64,000 nt of DNA, from positions 806,001-870,000 of the forward strand of contig OX376642.1 of the NCBI GenBank assembly GCA_947383695.1, written 5' to 3'. The position numbers were made by a program, and so were the translations under genes. Positions 55,201 to 63,808 of the stretch are shown piece after piece. This DNA comes from Actinomycetes bacterium. GTDB taxonomy: Bacteria > Actinomycetota > Actinomycetes > Nanopelagicales > Nanopelagicaceae. How positions within the stretch are numbered: the stretch's first letter is position 1; each line of letters begins with the position of its first letter. Under the pieces are notes generated by a model. The model did not search any database. It was not told the DNA's origin and worked only from the letters and a program-made list of their open reading frames with translations.

Positions 55201-58200
55201 AACCCGTTCCACCATTTGCATCAAAGGTAACTTTGTAAGTATTGGGTGACCAACGAGCCCAGAAAGCAATGTTGTTTGTACCAACGGTGTATGTATTTCC
55301 AGATACATACTGATTGACCGTATCGGTTGAACTTAGTCCCCAGCCGATAAAGCTATATCCAGTCCGAACCAAAGTTCCTGTGTTTCCCAAAATCGGTACA
55401 GAGCCACTCATTGTGTAGGTGTTGGAATCAAGGGGCACTGAACCACCAGTTGCTCCATTTGCATTATAAGTAACGGTGTACTGCGTCAAACTCCACTTTG
55501 CATACAAAGTGACATCGACTAAGCCAAGTGCAAGAGAAGCGCCTGGTTGATAAATCTGACCGGTTTCATCTGAATTCAAACTCCAACCAGCAAGATTATA
55601 ACCATTAAGGGTTAAGCCACCTGATGCCGGGTTAGCTAAAACAACCGCTGATGCATTTGAGGCATATGAGTTTGCATCTGTTGGTGCTGCCCCACCTGTT
55701 GAACGAGTACCGTTATAGAAAACCTTTAACAGCGCAAGAGTTGTAACCGTCGTCTTAGAAGAACCGGGGGCGTATCCGACTCGGGTGGTGCTAACAGTGA
55801 GTTCAACTGCAGTTGATGGGTTAACACCTGAAACTGTAATTCCACCTTGTGTGTTAATAACTGCCGTACCAACGGTTGAAGAAACGTTCCATTGATATGC
55901 AGAGTCGTAGTTAGTTACGGAAGCGGTAAATCCACCAGTAAGAGTCACAATACTGCCGACAACTGGAACCTTTGCAGCGTTGAGAGCACTTCCAGATGCA
56001 AGGCCTGTGCCACTTGAAAAGCCTGTCTTTTGATTACCAATTGAAAATGTTGCAACCGAACCAGGTGTCATTCCTGTGACTGTTATAGGCAAGTTCGAAC
56101 CTGTTGCAGTGCCTACCGAAATATTTCCTGAGCCAACTGTAAATTGGGGCACGCCGTATGTGTAAGTAGCATCGTAATTAGTTACATTGACTGTGAAGCC
56201 ATCTGCAGTCGATGTAGATGGACCAAATGTTGGGTTTGTTTGTGCACCAAGTGGTGTTCCTGATGCATTTGCAGAATAGGCGCTATTTCCAAAGAGATTC
56301 TTTGCTCTAATCTGGAATACATATGCTGTTCCATTACTTAGATTCGGCACTATTGCTGAAGTGGCGGTGGCAGCAGCTTGGATCAGCTCTGACCAGGTCG
56401 AACCGCCATTAGATGAATACCTAATCTCAAAGCCATCGGTAGGTGCCTCATTTAGTGATGCACCCTTGCTCCAGTTCAACACAATCTGACCAGATCCACC
56501 AGCTGCGGCAGTTAGGCCGGTAGGGGCGTTAGGAACAACTTCGGCGCACCAGATTGTTTTGCTGGTAAAGCGCGAGTTAATGTAATTGGATAAGACGGTG
56601 CCGGTTGAACCGCAATATTGAACGCTAGTGATCGATGGATCAAATGCAGTTGTAGCAATAGTGAGGTTGCTGGGATGTGTGGTTGCAGTGCCAAATCTAA
56701 TTGTCTTTATACCGGTGCCTTCAAAAGCTTGAGCATCAAATTGGGAAACTGTTGGTGGGAAAAGTGGTGCCCAACTACCGGCTGCAACATTGTAAAACGC
56801 TTTGCGCCCGATACTAGTTATTCCAGTTCCCCAATCAACACTTGAGAAAACTGTTCCTGTGCCAAAGTTCTCACCAATCTGAATTTTTCCACTGCCCAAG
56901 GTCAACGCGATACCTGGGCTAATCGGATTACCCTTAAACGCTGAATCCAGTAAAGCGGTTGGGTGATTAGCAGGTCCTGTTCCTGTGACAAAAACGGTGG
57001 TTATGTAGTTATTCATAAAGGAATAGATGCCAACTGTTTCAACAGTACCTGGAATCGAAACTGATGTGAGGCCAAGATTTTTAAATGCACCTTGGTCAAT
57101 TGTTCGTAGTCCAGTTGATGGAAAAGTTACTTTCGTAATATTTCGGTTGGTCGTTTCGGTGTTAACTGTAAATGCATTGCTATTTATCTGCACGATTCCT
57201 TGTGGGATCGTAACTTCGCCCTGGCAATTCACGCCGGCCGCAGAAGGAATTTGGACAACTGAAAGTGTTGAGTTTACGTAGAAACTTCCGCTCGAAGAAC
57301 ACTCGACAAAATAGAAAGATCTGACTGAAGCACTAGTTGCCCAGTTATAGTTCAAATCTCCAGAACTGTTAGTCGCTCTGACTCGATAAACGTAGGCAGT
57401 TCCATTAAGCAGACTCGTTACAGATAATTGTGTTGTGCTGTCATTCGTTGTTCCAATGTTGACCCAAGTGGTTGAATCTGTAGAGGCCTCAATTACGTAA
57501 CCGGTGAGAGCAGAGCCACCATTGCCGGTTGGCGCGCTCCAGGATAAGTTCGCTCCCCCAGCCTGAGCGGTTGCGCTTAAACTCAATGGCACAGTGGGAT
57601 TCGTGGCAAACACTGAGTTAACGCGTGAAAAGTTAACTGTTCCATCTGCTGCAGTGACCTGGACTATAAAGAAATCACCATTAGAAACTGTGCCAGTTGA
57701 GCCATTGGTAAAGGCCGCTGCTGCATTGAAGTTTGTTAAGTTCTCAGTTGTTCCAGATGCAAGCTTTGCAATTTTAGTAATCGTTGCGCCAGCATCTGTG
57801 ATGGTAAAGGTAGTTGCTGCATTACCAGTTGCCTGTGAAACCGACAAAGTGACAGAGCCTGCTGTTAACGACCCCAGAGAAGCGCCCGCGGTTCCAACTG
57901 TTCCGGTCAGACCCTTGATTGTTGCGCCCGATAAGGTTGCAACATTTGAGTTAACCGTAACGTTGATGCGATAGAACCTTACTGTCGCATCTGCGGCTGT
58001 GACCTTAACAATGAAGAAATCACCGCTTGTAACTGTGCCTGCCCCGCCATTGGTGAAAGCTGTATCGCTCTCAAAACCTGTTGTTACTGCGCCAGTTGAA
58101 TATTTAACGATTCTAGAAATTACGGCATTGTTATCTGTCCTAGTAAAGGTAGTTATGTCAGTGCCTGTAGCTTGTGCTGTCGTTAGGGTGATGGTGCCAG

Positions 58201-61200
58201 CCGTTACTGATGCCAGAACTGCGTTCGGAGTTCCTAGGTTTGGAGTTTGGCCCTTGATCGTTGCGCCAGAGAGTGATGCGACATCTGAGTTAACGGTTAC
58301 GTTAAATCGCGAATAATTCACTGTTCCATCTGCAGCGGTGATCTTGACGATGAAGAAATCACCGTTTATGACGGTGCCCGTCGAGCCATTAGTTAAGCCT
58401 GTCGCTGCATCAAAGTTTGTTATGTTCTCAGTTGTTCCAGATGCAAGCTTTGCAATTTTAGTAATTGTTGCGCCAGTATCTGTCTTGGTAAAGGAAGTAG
58501 CTGCAGTTCCTATTGCTTGTGCTGTGGTCAGGGTGATGGTGCTAGCTACAAGAGATCCCAGAGCAGTGCCCGCTGTTCCAACCGTTGCGCCTACGCCCTT
58601 AATGGATGCGGCAGAAAGTGTTGCAACATTTGAAAGTCGAGTCAGAGTAATTGTGTAGGTAACTACAGTTGTTTCATCGTGAGCTGTGACTTTAACCAAG
58701 ATGGTATTAGCGCCAACAACTAATGGGAGGTCCGCCGATACTGATCCCGATACGACTGTTGCAAAATCTCCAGAACCAATCTTGACTTGAACAGTGGCAT
58801 TAGCTTGGTTGACTGTTGGAGTCACCGTAACTTTGTCAACGGAGTTAACAACTGAAGATGTATAGGTATTAGTTGTAGGTGAAAAACCGCCCACCAGAGT
58901 TGCTTGCGTAAGTATCAAGGCAGAAAGTTTTGCATCATTGGACTTTGTGTACGTGAACTTGCTCGCAGAACTTGCAACTGATGATCCAGATGCGTTAACC
59001 ACAAAAATATCTATTTCACCTAAGTTGTTGGTTGCTGGAGAGATCACTCTGATCTGTGTCGAACTATTAACAGTGACACTTTGAGCTGCAATTGAGCCAA
59101 ATAAGACTCCACCCGTAGTCAGAAGATTGTTTAACCCAGTTCCATTGATGATGACATCTTGTCCACCTGTAAGCATTCCTGAAGAAGGCGAAATCGAGGT
59201 AATGGTTGGTACGGAAACATAGGTGAACTTGCCGTAAAGCGCGACCGCAGATGTTCCACCTGGATTTATCACAGTCACATTAACTTCGCCCGTTCCAGCA
59301 GGGGCGACCACAGTTATTTGAGTAGCGCTCACAACTGTTACTGATGTTCCATCCGTAGTTCCAAATTTCACACCTGTAGCACTAGTAAAATTCTCACCGG
59401 TAATCGTGACCGAAGTTCCACCTGCCGTTGTGCCAGTTGAGGGCGAAATGCTTGTCACCACTGGAATTGGGAAATAATTGAAGTTATCAGCAACAACATT
59501 TTCAGATGTTCCACCTTGGTTTGAAACTCGCACATCAACTGCACCAGTACCAGCTGGAGAAGTTGCCGTAATTTGTGTCGTGCTATCGATCGTAAAGGTG
59601 CTCACATTGTTTGAACCGAAAGCAACAGTTGAGGCCGATGTGAAATTAGTACCGGTAATGATTACTGAAGATCCACCACCGTTAGGGCCAGTAGATCTTG
59701 AGAGGCCTGTAATAGTTGGCGGTGCAAAGTAAGTAAATTGACTAGAAATGGCAGATGTGTTTGAGCCTGTAGTGACTCTTACGTTTACAGCTCCAGTTCC
59801 AGCTGGTGAAGTAGCCGTTAACTTACCGGTCGTACTGTTATACGAAACGTTGGTGGCTGCATTTGAACCAAATGCAACGGTAGACGCTGACGTGAAGTTG
59901 GTACCGGAAATTTCCACCACCGTTCCCCCAGCAGTTGGGCCAAATAAAGGAGAAATTCCCGAAACTGCAACAGTAGCGGTGTACACAAAGTCGTCAGCGG
60001 AAACATTCGTGGATGTTGAACCACCTGTTGTGACAGTTACATTGACTGTTCCAGCGACTCCGGCCGGTGATGTCGCTGTCAGCTTGCCAGTGCTGCTGTT
60101 ATAGGCAACGTTAGTGGCTGCATTTGAACCAAATGCGACGGTAGACGAGGATGAGAAATTCGTTCCAGAAATTTCAACTACGGTGCCACCGCTGGTCGAG
60201 CCAGTGCTAGGGCTAATTGCGGTAATCGAAGTCGCCGACGTGTACAAAAAGTTGTCAGCTGTAACATTTTCAGATGTTCCGCCTGGGGTTGTAACCCGCA
60301 CATCGACTGTCCCAGAGCCGGCTGGATAACTTGCCGTAATTTGAGTTGAGCTGTTTACGGTAAAAGATGTTGCGTTATTTGACCCAAATGTCACCGCTGA
60401 CACATTTGTGAAACCAGTTCCAGTTATAACCACACCATTTCCACCGGTCGGTGAACCACCTGAAGGGCTCAAGCCAGTGACAGTAGGCGCTGCCACATAA
60501 CTGTACTTCGAGCCCGACGATATCGCTGATGTTCCACCTGCAGTTTGAACCGTAACATCAAGGGTCCCCAATATGCCCGGGGGTACTTTTGCAGTGATCT
60601 GTGTTCCGAAAGTGTTAATCGCATAATCGGTCAGAGGGATTGAAGTCGTACCAAACTTTAAGCCGTTGGTAACTAAATCTATAAAGTTGGTTCCAGAAAT
60701 CACAACAGTGTTTAGACCGGCAATTGGTCCACTATTTGCAACAACTGAAGTAATTGATGGAGGTGCTACTGGGTATTGATTTGAACATACAGCAGTTGAT
60801 GCTCCAGTACTCGCAGTAACAGTCTGTGGCGCAACTGACGCTGAGTTACATGTCTGATCGCTTGGCTGAAATAAAGCTAGGGTATTGGCTCCAAATGCGT
60901 AGGTTGTAACTGGAGAAAAACCTGTCAGCGGGTATGCGGCAACACCTGATAAAACTTGAGTAGGCCCGATCAGGGTCTCACCATTGAATGGTCCAATACG
61001 AACACCAATACTTTTTCCTTGCGTAGCCGGATCACCCTGCGATTTGTCACCAGTTCCAAACTGTGCTACCAAAACACCATTTATAAAGACGGCGTCGTAT
61101 CCCTCTGAAGGACTGCCAGGAACAACTTTTCGTTGATAAACAACATTTTGCCACGCGTTGTTAGCGGCAAAAGGGGTAGCCGGGACGGTGAGACCAATAA

Positions 61201-62995
61201 CTGAACCACCTAAAAAGCCATAAATTCTGGAGTCAGTATTGGTAATTGAAATTCCGTTTCCGCGGTCAGAATAGAAGCCATCCCCGTAAAACGCACCTAT
61301 ATCTATATTTAGGATTGGGTTGTTTACCTTTACCCAAGTTTCAACAGTAAATGATTGAGAAGTAACTAATCCGGTGCCTTGAGGAAAATTCAATCTCAGT
61401 GTGTTATTCGTAGCAAGACGATTTTGAGTCTCTCCCGGGTAAGTGGTGAATCCAGTTGAAGTGAGCCTTAGGCTTCCGCGGATATTAGTAAGTGAGGGTG
61501 CGGATGTTGAAGTAGCTAACTCGGTATTAGTTGGCGTCAATGTTGCGTTCATCGTGAAATAACTAGAGGTTGGGACCCAAGGACAACTTGCCGTAAATGG
61601 ACTGACGGTCGTTGTTGCAACAGATGAGCAACCTGGAATAACTCCCTGGTCTGTTTGAAATGAGACATTTCCTGGTGTGGATGCGGTCGCGGTAAGTGTG
61701 TTAGTTACGCCGACCTGCACTGCACTGTTGGCCAAGGCAAGGGAGACCGAGGTGACTAGTTTGTTTACAGTAATGGAAATGTTTGCCGTAGTTTGCAAAC
61801 CCGAACTGTTTTGCGTACCAGCAACAACATACGTTGTGGTGGGGGAAGATAAGGCCGGAGTTCCCGAAATTTCGCCAGTTGTTGTATTTAGATTCAATCC
61901 ACTTGGGAGTGCAGGGCTAACCGAGAAACTGTTGATGTCACCGCCCGTTGAAACTATGTTAGTTGTGGGTAGCGGCGAACCGGCAAAAATTGTGCGCGAC
62001 GCGGGTGAATAACTAAACGCCGGTGGTGGCGGTGAAGCAAAGTCTGATGAGGCTGCAATACTGCCCCCTGTAACACGAGTGGACAGGACAGCTCCGTTAC
62101 CCGTTAAATCAACTGCGTTTGAAGTAGTGGTATTGGTTTGCGGTTTTATCAATGCTAGAACGGTTCCACCGGATACAGTTGTCGAAAAATCATATGACGG
62201 TGCAAATGCTGAGGTTCCATCGGTCGGATATAGAGCGACATTTGACAAACGCATTTGCCCGTAAAAGGCCTTACCCGAAGCGTTAGTACCAAAGGGGCCA
62301 AGTTTGAAAATTCGTAATGGGTTCGAAGGTGCATTGATAGACGTAGCAGACTGGGCAACTTTGCCCCCAACAAAAGCTGTTAGGCGCGCATTGCCGCCAA
62401 TTATTGATTTCTGAAGTGCTATGTGTGTCCATCCACCAGTTGGAAACTCCACCCTAGGGCATGCGGCTACGGTTGCTGAAGCATCGCAATAACGAAGCAC
62501 GCCGTTTGCATTTGTCCGCATGTAGTGCGAACCGCCGACGCCCTCCACGCGATATAGCCGTTGATTCCAGCCCTCATAGGCGGTTGCTCCACCGCCACTT
62601 TCAGGGATTGAGGCACCCGCAGCTACTTCAGCGCAACCTTGAGTCGACCCATTACCACCGGTGGCACTGTAACTGCTGTTTGTTGCGGCATCAGTTTTCA
62701 CCCACGCCTCAAAGGTGTATGCGACATTTCCGGACAAAGCCAGCTCACTAGGGATATCCAATGTCAAATAATTATTACCCGTTCCACATTGACCGCCATA
62801 GTTGCTGCCTGAAGTGATGGAAATACTTCCAGGGTTAGAGTTGTTAGCCGATGCTGTTGGCAAATTTTGTGGCGCAGTTATTCCAACAACCGGCAAAATG
62901 AGTGATCCCAATAGCGCGGCAACTACAACTCGCGCCACGTTTACGCGCAAAGTCCGCTGTATCTGCTTGATATCTAAAGAAAACAAGTTACGCAC
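52202..62995 (-). CDS. Giant secreted multidomain repeat protein (putative adhesin or S-layer-like protein)
   Basis: A 3597-residue exported protein. A signal sequence (helix 21-40, cleavage likely after TASA at 50) is followed by a LamG-like domain (about 57-320), an Ig/He_PIG-like unit (326-410) and a second LamG-like domain (510-735). Seven IPT/TIG repeats (742-1348), a cadherin-like sandwich (1350-1452) and three copies of an unassigned repeat of about 115 residues (1455-1798) come next. Then Fn3, an LRR_5/BspA-like stretch (1898-2150), Fn3, Ig-like units, nine InlB-type repeats (about 2421-3104) and a third Fn3. A Gly-Ser linker, an Ala/Lys-rich helix and a C-terminal domain resembling OmpA-like folds end it. 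No LPXTG motif. Starts with GTG after AAGGGG. Domain borders are estimates. Confidence 0.88.
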   Translation of the reverse strand: MRNLFSLDIKQIQRTLRVNVARVVVAALLGSLILPVVGITAPQNLPTASANNSNPGSISITSGSNYGGQCGTGNNYLTLDIPSELALSGNVAYTFEAWVKTDAATNSSYSATGGNGSTQGCAEVAAGASIPESGGGATAYEGWNQRLYRVEGVGGSHYMRTNANGVLRYCDASATVAACPRVEFPTGGWTHIALQKSIIGGNARLTAFVGGKVAQSATSINAPSNPLRIFKLGPFGTNASGKAFYGQMRLSNVALYPTDGTSAFAPSYDFSTTVSGGTVLALIKPQTNTTTSNAVDLTGNGAVLSTRVTGGSIAASSDFASPPPPAFSYSPASRTIFAGSPLPTTNIVSTGGDINSFSVSPALPSGLNLNTTTGEISGTPALSSPTTTYVVAGTQNSSGLQTTANISITVNKLVTSVSLALANSAVQVGVTNTLTATASTPGNVSFQTDQGVIPGCSSVATTTVSPFTASCPWVPTSSYFTMNATLTPTNTELATSTSAPSLTNIRGSLRLTSTGFTTYPGETQNRLATNNTLRLNFPQGTGLVTSQSFTVETWVKVNNPILNIDIGAFYGDGFYSDRGNGISITNTDSRIYGFLGGSVIGLTVPATPFAANNAWQNVVYQRKVVPGSPSEGYDAVFINGVLVAQFGTGDKSQGDPATQGKSIGVRIGPFNGETLIGPTQVLSGVAAYPLTGFSPVTTYAFGANTLALFQPSDQTCNSASVAPQTVTASTGASTAVCSNQYPVAPPSITSVVANSGPIAGLNTVVISGTNFIDLVTNGLKFGTTSIPLTDYAINTFGTQITAKVPPGILGTLDVTVQTAGGTSAISSGSKYSYVAAPTVTGLSPSGGSPTGGNGVVITGTGFTNVSAVTFGSNNATSFTVNSSTQITASYPAGSGTVDVRVTTPGGTSENVTADNFLYTSATSITAISPSTGSTSGGTVVEISGTNFSSSSTVAFGSNAATNVAYNSSTGKLTATSPAGVAGTVNVTVTTGGSTSTNVSADDFVYTATVAVSGISPLFGPTAGGTVVEISGTNFTSASTVAFGSNAATNVSYNSTTGKLTATSPAGTGAVNVRVTTGSNTSAISSQFTYFAPPTITGLSRSTGPNGGGSSVIITGTNFTSASTVAFGSNNVSTFTIDSTTQITATSPAGTGAVDVRVSNQGGTSENVVADNFNYFPIPVVTSISPSTGTTAGGTSVTITGENFTSATGVKFGTTDGTSVTVVSATQITVVAPAGTGEVNVTVINPGGTSAVALYGKFTYVSVPTITSISPSSGMLTGGQDVIINGTGLNNLLTTGGVLFGSIAAQSVTVNSSTQIRVISPATNNLGEIDIFVVNASGSSVASSASKFTYTKSNDAKLSALILTQATLVGGFSPTTNTYTSSVVNSVDKVTVTPTVNQANATVQVKIGSGDFATVVSGSVSADLPLVVGANTILVKVTAHDETTVVTYTITLTRLSNVATLSAASIKGVGATVGTAGTALGSLVASTITLTTAQAIGTAATSFTKTDTGATITKIAKLASGTTENITNFDAATGLTNGSTGTVINGDFFIVKITAADGTVNYSRFNVTVNSDVASLSGATIKGQTPNLGTPNAVLASVTAGTITLTTAQATGTDITTFTRTDNNAVISRIVKYSTGAVTTGFESDTAFTNGGAGTVTSGDFFIVKVTAADATVRFYRINVTVNSNVATLSGATIKGLTGTVGTAGASLGSLTAGSVTLSVSQATGNAATTFTITDAGATITKIAKLASGTTENLTNFNAAAAFTNGSTGTVSNGDFFIVQVTAADGTVNFSRVNSVFATNPTVPLSLSATAQAGGANLSWSAPTGNGGSALTGYVIEASTDSTTWVNIGTTNDSTTQLSVTSLLNGTAYVYRVRATNSSGDLNYNWATSASVRSFYFVECSSSGSFYVNSTLSVVQIPSAAGVNCQGEVTIPQGIVQINSNAFTVNTETTNRNITKVTFPSTGLRTIDQGAFKNLGLTSVSIPGTVETVGIYSFMNNYITTVFVTGTGPANHPTALLDSAFKGNPISPGIALTLGSGKIQIGENFGTGTVFSSVDWGTGITSIGRKAFYNVAAGSWAPLFPPTVSQFDAQAFEGTGIKTIRFGTATTHPSNLTIATTAFDPSITSVQYCGSTGTVLSNYINSRFTSKTIWCAEVVPNAPTGLTAAAGGSGQIVLNWSKGASLNEAPTDGFEIRYSSNGGSTWSELIQAAATATSAIVPNLSNGTAYVFQIRAKNLFGNSAYSANASGTPLGAQTNPTFGPSTSTADGFTVNVTNYDATYTYGVPQFTVGSGNISVGTATGSNLPITVTGMTPGSVATFSIGNQKTGFSSGTGLASGSALNAAKVPVVGSIVTLTGGFTASVTNYDSAYQWNVSSTVGTAVINTQGGITVSGVNPSTAVELTVSTTRVGYAPGSSKTTVTTLALLKVFYNGTRSTGGAAPTDANSYASNASAVVLANPASGGLTLNGYNLAGWSLNSDETGQIYQPGASLALGLVDVTLYAKWSLTQYTVTYNANGATGGSVPLDSNTYTMSGSVPILGNTGTLVRTGYSFIGWGLSSTDTVNQYVSGNTYTVGTNNIAFWARWSPNTYKVTFDANGGTGSPSKAEDNYTTAGTAVPLATRGTLEKTGYNFAGWGLAAVSTPVADPFTTTSNVELYAQWTVANFAVTYVAGTNGSGTVPTQANVNYGTSFTVAAATRLTGSDGTNPYAFVSWSDGTRTYAPGQSILMGAGAITLTAQWTRIYNVKYSFNGGSVATTIADQQKIAGDTIVVSSTVPTRAGYDFVTWKDQSGEEASAGANYVVRDSHYLLYAQWTPKSYTITYDVNGGNSTVPTQVNRTIGQIFTVAAAPTKIGYDFEHWRDGTNNYNPGADYQVATDNVVLQAIWTPQVYQISYNFNGGSGTPIAAQNYTFGSGPASLPASGPTRSEYDFKGWATTSTATAPVASSFAPSGNILLHAVWVTSVYRLTFNAGSGISDTSTATVTIGQSVSLPNATRANYTLQGWSTTETGGTLISLSGPYTPTADAILYAQWVPAVFTVTYNGNSGTAGRATDSINYNSQTPIVLPSASRTNYVFNGWYSQASGGYLLGDAGANFLPSGSITAYARWVQGSLSGMGPATLIAQITVRDGIDTGFTAGSNGSTATVSYTAGALPDGTVITAYLENSTTRVTSLLQTPATPILSLILAWVAPDGTVPDTVAGKPILMTVRNSSITAGSKVYGLVGNQPELLGIALVDGQVQVSISKDPVVVVAMVAPDAPTGVTATPIDTTSATISWTAPANNGGTAITKYVATAGAGKSCESLSATTCVIDGLVTGTPYTFTVTASNLIGNSAVSTPSSPLTLGAPSSGNTGGGSSGGSSGGSSGGSSGGSSGGAPVPSLPVSDVSTPATEAKAAAEKAAADAKAAAELKAAADKAAAEAAAAAALKAAQEIADAEARAAAELKAAQDKAAEDARIAAELKAAQEKADAELKAAAEKKALDDAKAAAALAAKKIVPKITLYSISSKLTLSAYDNAYLKKYISTLKPKAPVTCIGYYYTKNTTVAKAKALATTQAKAICSMIKKAKPSVITAIALYPSTKAPLAAKGAKWVAVSYRVDSFNKK
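52896..52955. repeat. Five 12-bp tandem repeats coding a Gly-Ser linker
   Basis: The unit CTTGATCCACCG occurs five times head to tail; the first and last copies end in A instead of G. Read on the minus strand it encodes GGSS units linking the third Fn3 domain to the Ala-rich helix of the giant protein. Nearly identical copies suggest recent expansion by slippage, so the linker length may vary among strains. Confidence 0.85.
53685..55733 (-). repeat. Nine InlB-type (Listeria-Bacteroides) repeats within the giant gene
   Basis: Nine units of about 72-82 residues share the plan YTVTYNxNGGxG, a variable middle, TRxGYxFxGW, then LYAQWTP. This is the InlB B-repeat or Flg_new family, often found in surface proteins that hold an extended, sticky beta structure. 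Copies are diverged from each other, so the array is old rather than newly duplicated. Borders are approximate. Confidence 0.85.
58952..60772 (-). repeat. Seven IPT/TIG repeats within the giant gene
   Basis: Seven Ig-like units of about 82-90 residues, each with the plan ITSISPSTGxTxGGTxVxITGTNFT, VxFGSN, TQITATSPAGTGxVDVRV and FTY at the end. Units three to five are very similar to one another, including the shared run STVAFGSNAATNV, pointing to internal duplication or conversion. TIG domains usually act as extended stalks or binding modules on cell surfaces. Confidence 0.85.
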
Positions 62996-63113
62996 GAGAC
63001 CCCTTGTGTTAAAGAATGGATTATGTATTCAATCTTGAGAAAGTATGCCATAAATGAGAGGTAGCACCAGTCTTAGAATCTGCTTTCAAGTGTCGGGCTC
63101 TACCCCAATGGTG

Positions 63114-63138
63114 TGGGTCGGTTCTACACTTAGACCCA
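63114..63138 (+). promoter_or_regulatory. Putative TetR operator overlapping its own promoter
   Basis: TGGGTC (63114-63119) and GACCCA (63133-63138) form 6-base arms separated by 13 bases, ending on the A of the TetR-family ATG. The centre contains TACACT (63125-63130), a good -10 box seven bases before the ATG, so the gene is probably leaderless. An inverted repeat over the -10 fits negative autoregulation. Whether the same regulator controls the divergent giant gene 142 bases away is open. Confidence 0.45.
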
Positions 63139-63788
63139 TGGCATCCAAAAAGCAGGCGGCTCAAGCCCCTGGTGGTAGACAAGCTGCCTATAGCGCCAGA
63201 AATCGCGCTGCCTTAATCAAGGTCGCCCAAGAGGTTTTAGCTGAAGTAGGGCCGAGTGCCACTATCGAACAATTATCAGCCCACGCCCAGGTCTCCCCGA
63301 CAACTATCTATAAATACTTTGCCAATAAAGAGGTGCTTTTCTCCGAGGCGTTCAGCCAGATGTGGGAGGAATGGATCCATTGGTCCAACGAAACAAGATC
63401 TCCAGGTGAACCTCTTGAGACAGTGTTAGACGCTGGGCGCAAACTCTTTCGGATCAAGCAGCATGATCCGATCCTTGCCGAAGTTCTGCACAATGTTGTG
63501 AGGGATCCGCAATTTGCAATGAATGCGGTCCAAGGGGAAGCAGATCGAGTATTTAAAACCTTGGCCAAAATGGGGGCCGTCAAGAGTGAAGACCTAGAGG
63601 AGAGATTGATTATCTGGAAGCACATCTACACGGGTATCTGTATTTCTCTCTATGGCACGAAGGAAATCTCCCCTGAGGAAGCTGATCTAGCTTTCGGAAT
63701 TGGACTGTCGGTCTGGGGTATTAGTGAGGCAAAAGCGAAGAAGATTATTTCGCGGCCACTTACATTTCCGCTTCATGCAATAAAGTAA
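63138..63788 (+). CDS. TetR/AcrR family transcriptional regulator
   Basis: A 216-residue regulator. After a basic tail (ASKKQAAQAPGGRQ) comes an N-terminal TetR DNA-binding domain at about 21-70 with the helix-turn-helix ATIEQLSAHAQVSPTTIYKYFANKEVLF. The ligand-binding domain (about 80-205) is not assignable to a known effector. I used the ATG at 63138, which follows a -10 box and an inverted repeat; the frame is open 28 codons further upstream with no support. It is divergent from the giant surface-protein gene across a 142-bp gap, which makes that gene a candidate target besides itself. Confidence 0.88.
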   Translation: MASKKQAAQAPGGRQAAYSARNRAALIKVAQEVLAEVGPSATIEQLSAHAQVSPTTIYKYFANKEVLFSEAFSQMWEEWIHWSNETRSPGEPLETVLDAGRKLFRIKQHDPILAEVLHNVVRDPQFAMNAVQGEADRVFKTLAKMGAVKSEDLEERLIIWKHIYTGICISLYGTKEISPEEADLAFGIGLSVWGISEAKAKKIISRPLTFPLHAIK

Positions 63789-63808
63789 AAACGACTTTCA
63801 GAAACTCT

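Noticed and set aside
57594-60329. Series of plus-strand frames inside the giant gene
   Set aside because: Their repeated similar sequences simply reflect the TIG and other repeats read backwards; starts lack ribosome sites.
52880-60800. Possible CRISPR array or mobile repeats
   Set aside because: All repeats are in frame within one coding sequence and encode protein modules; there are no unique spacers or cas genes.
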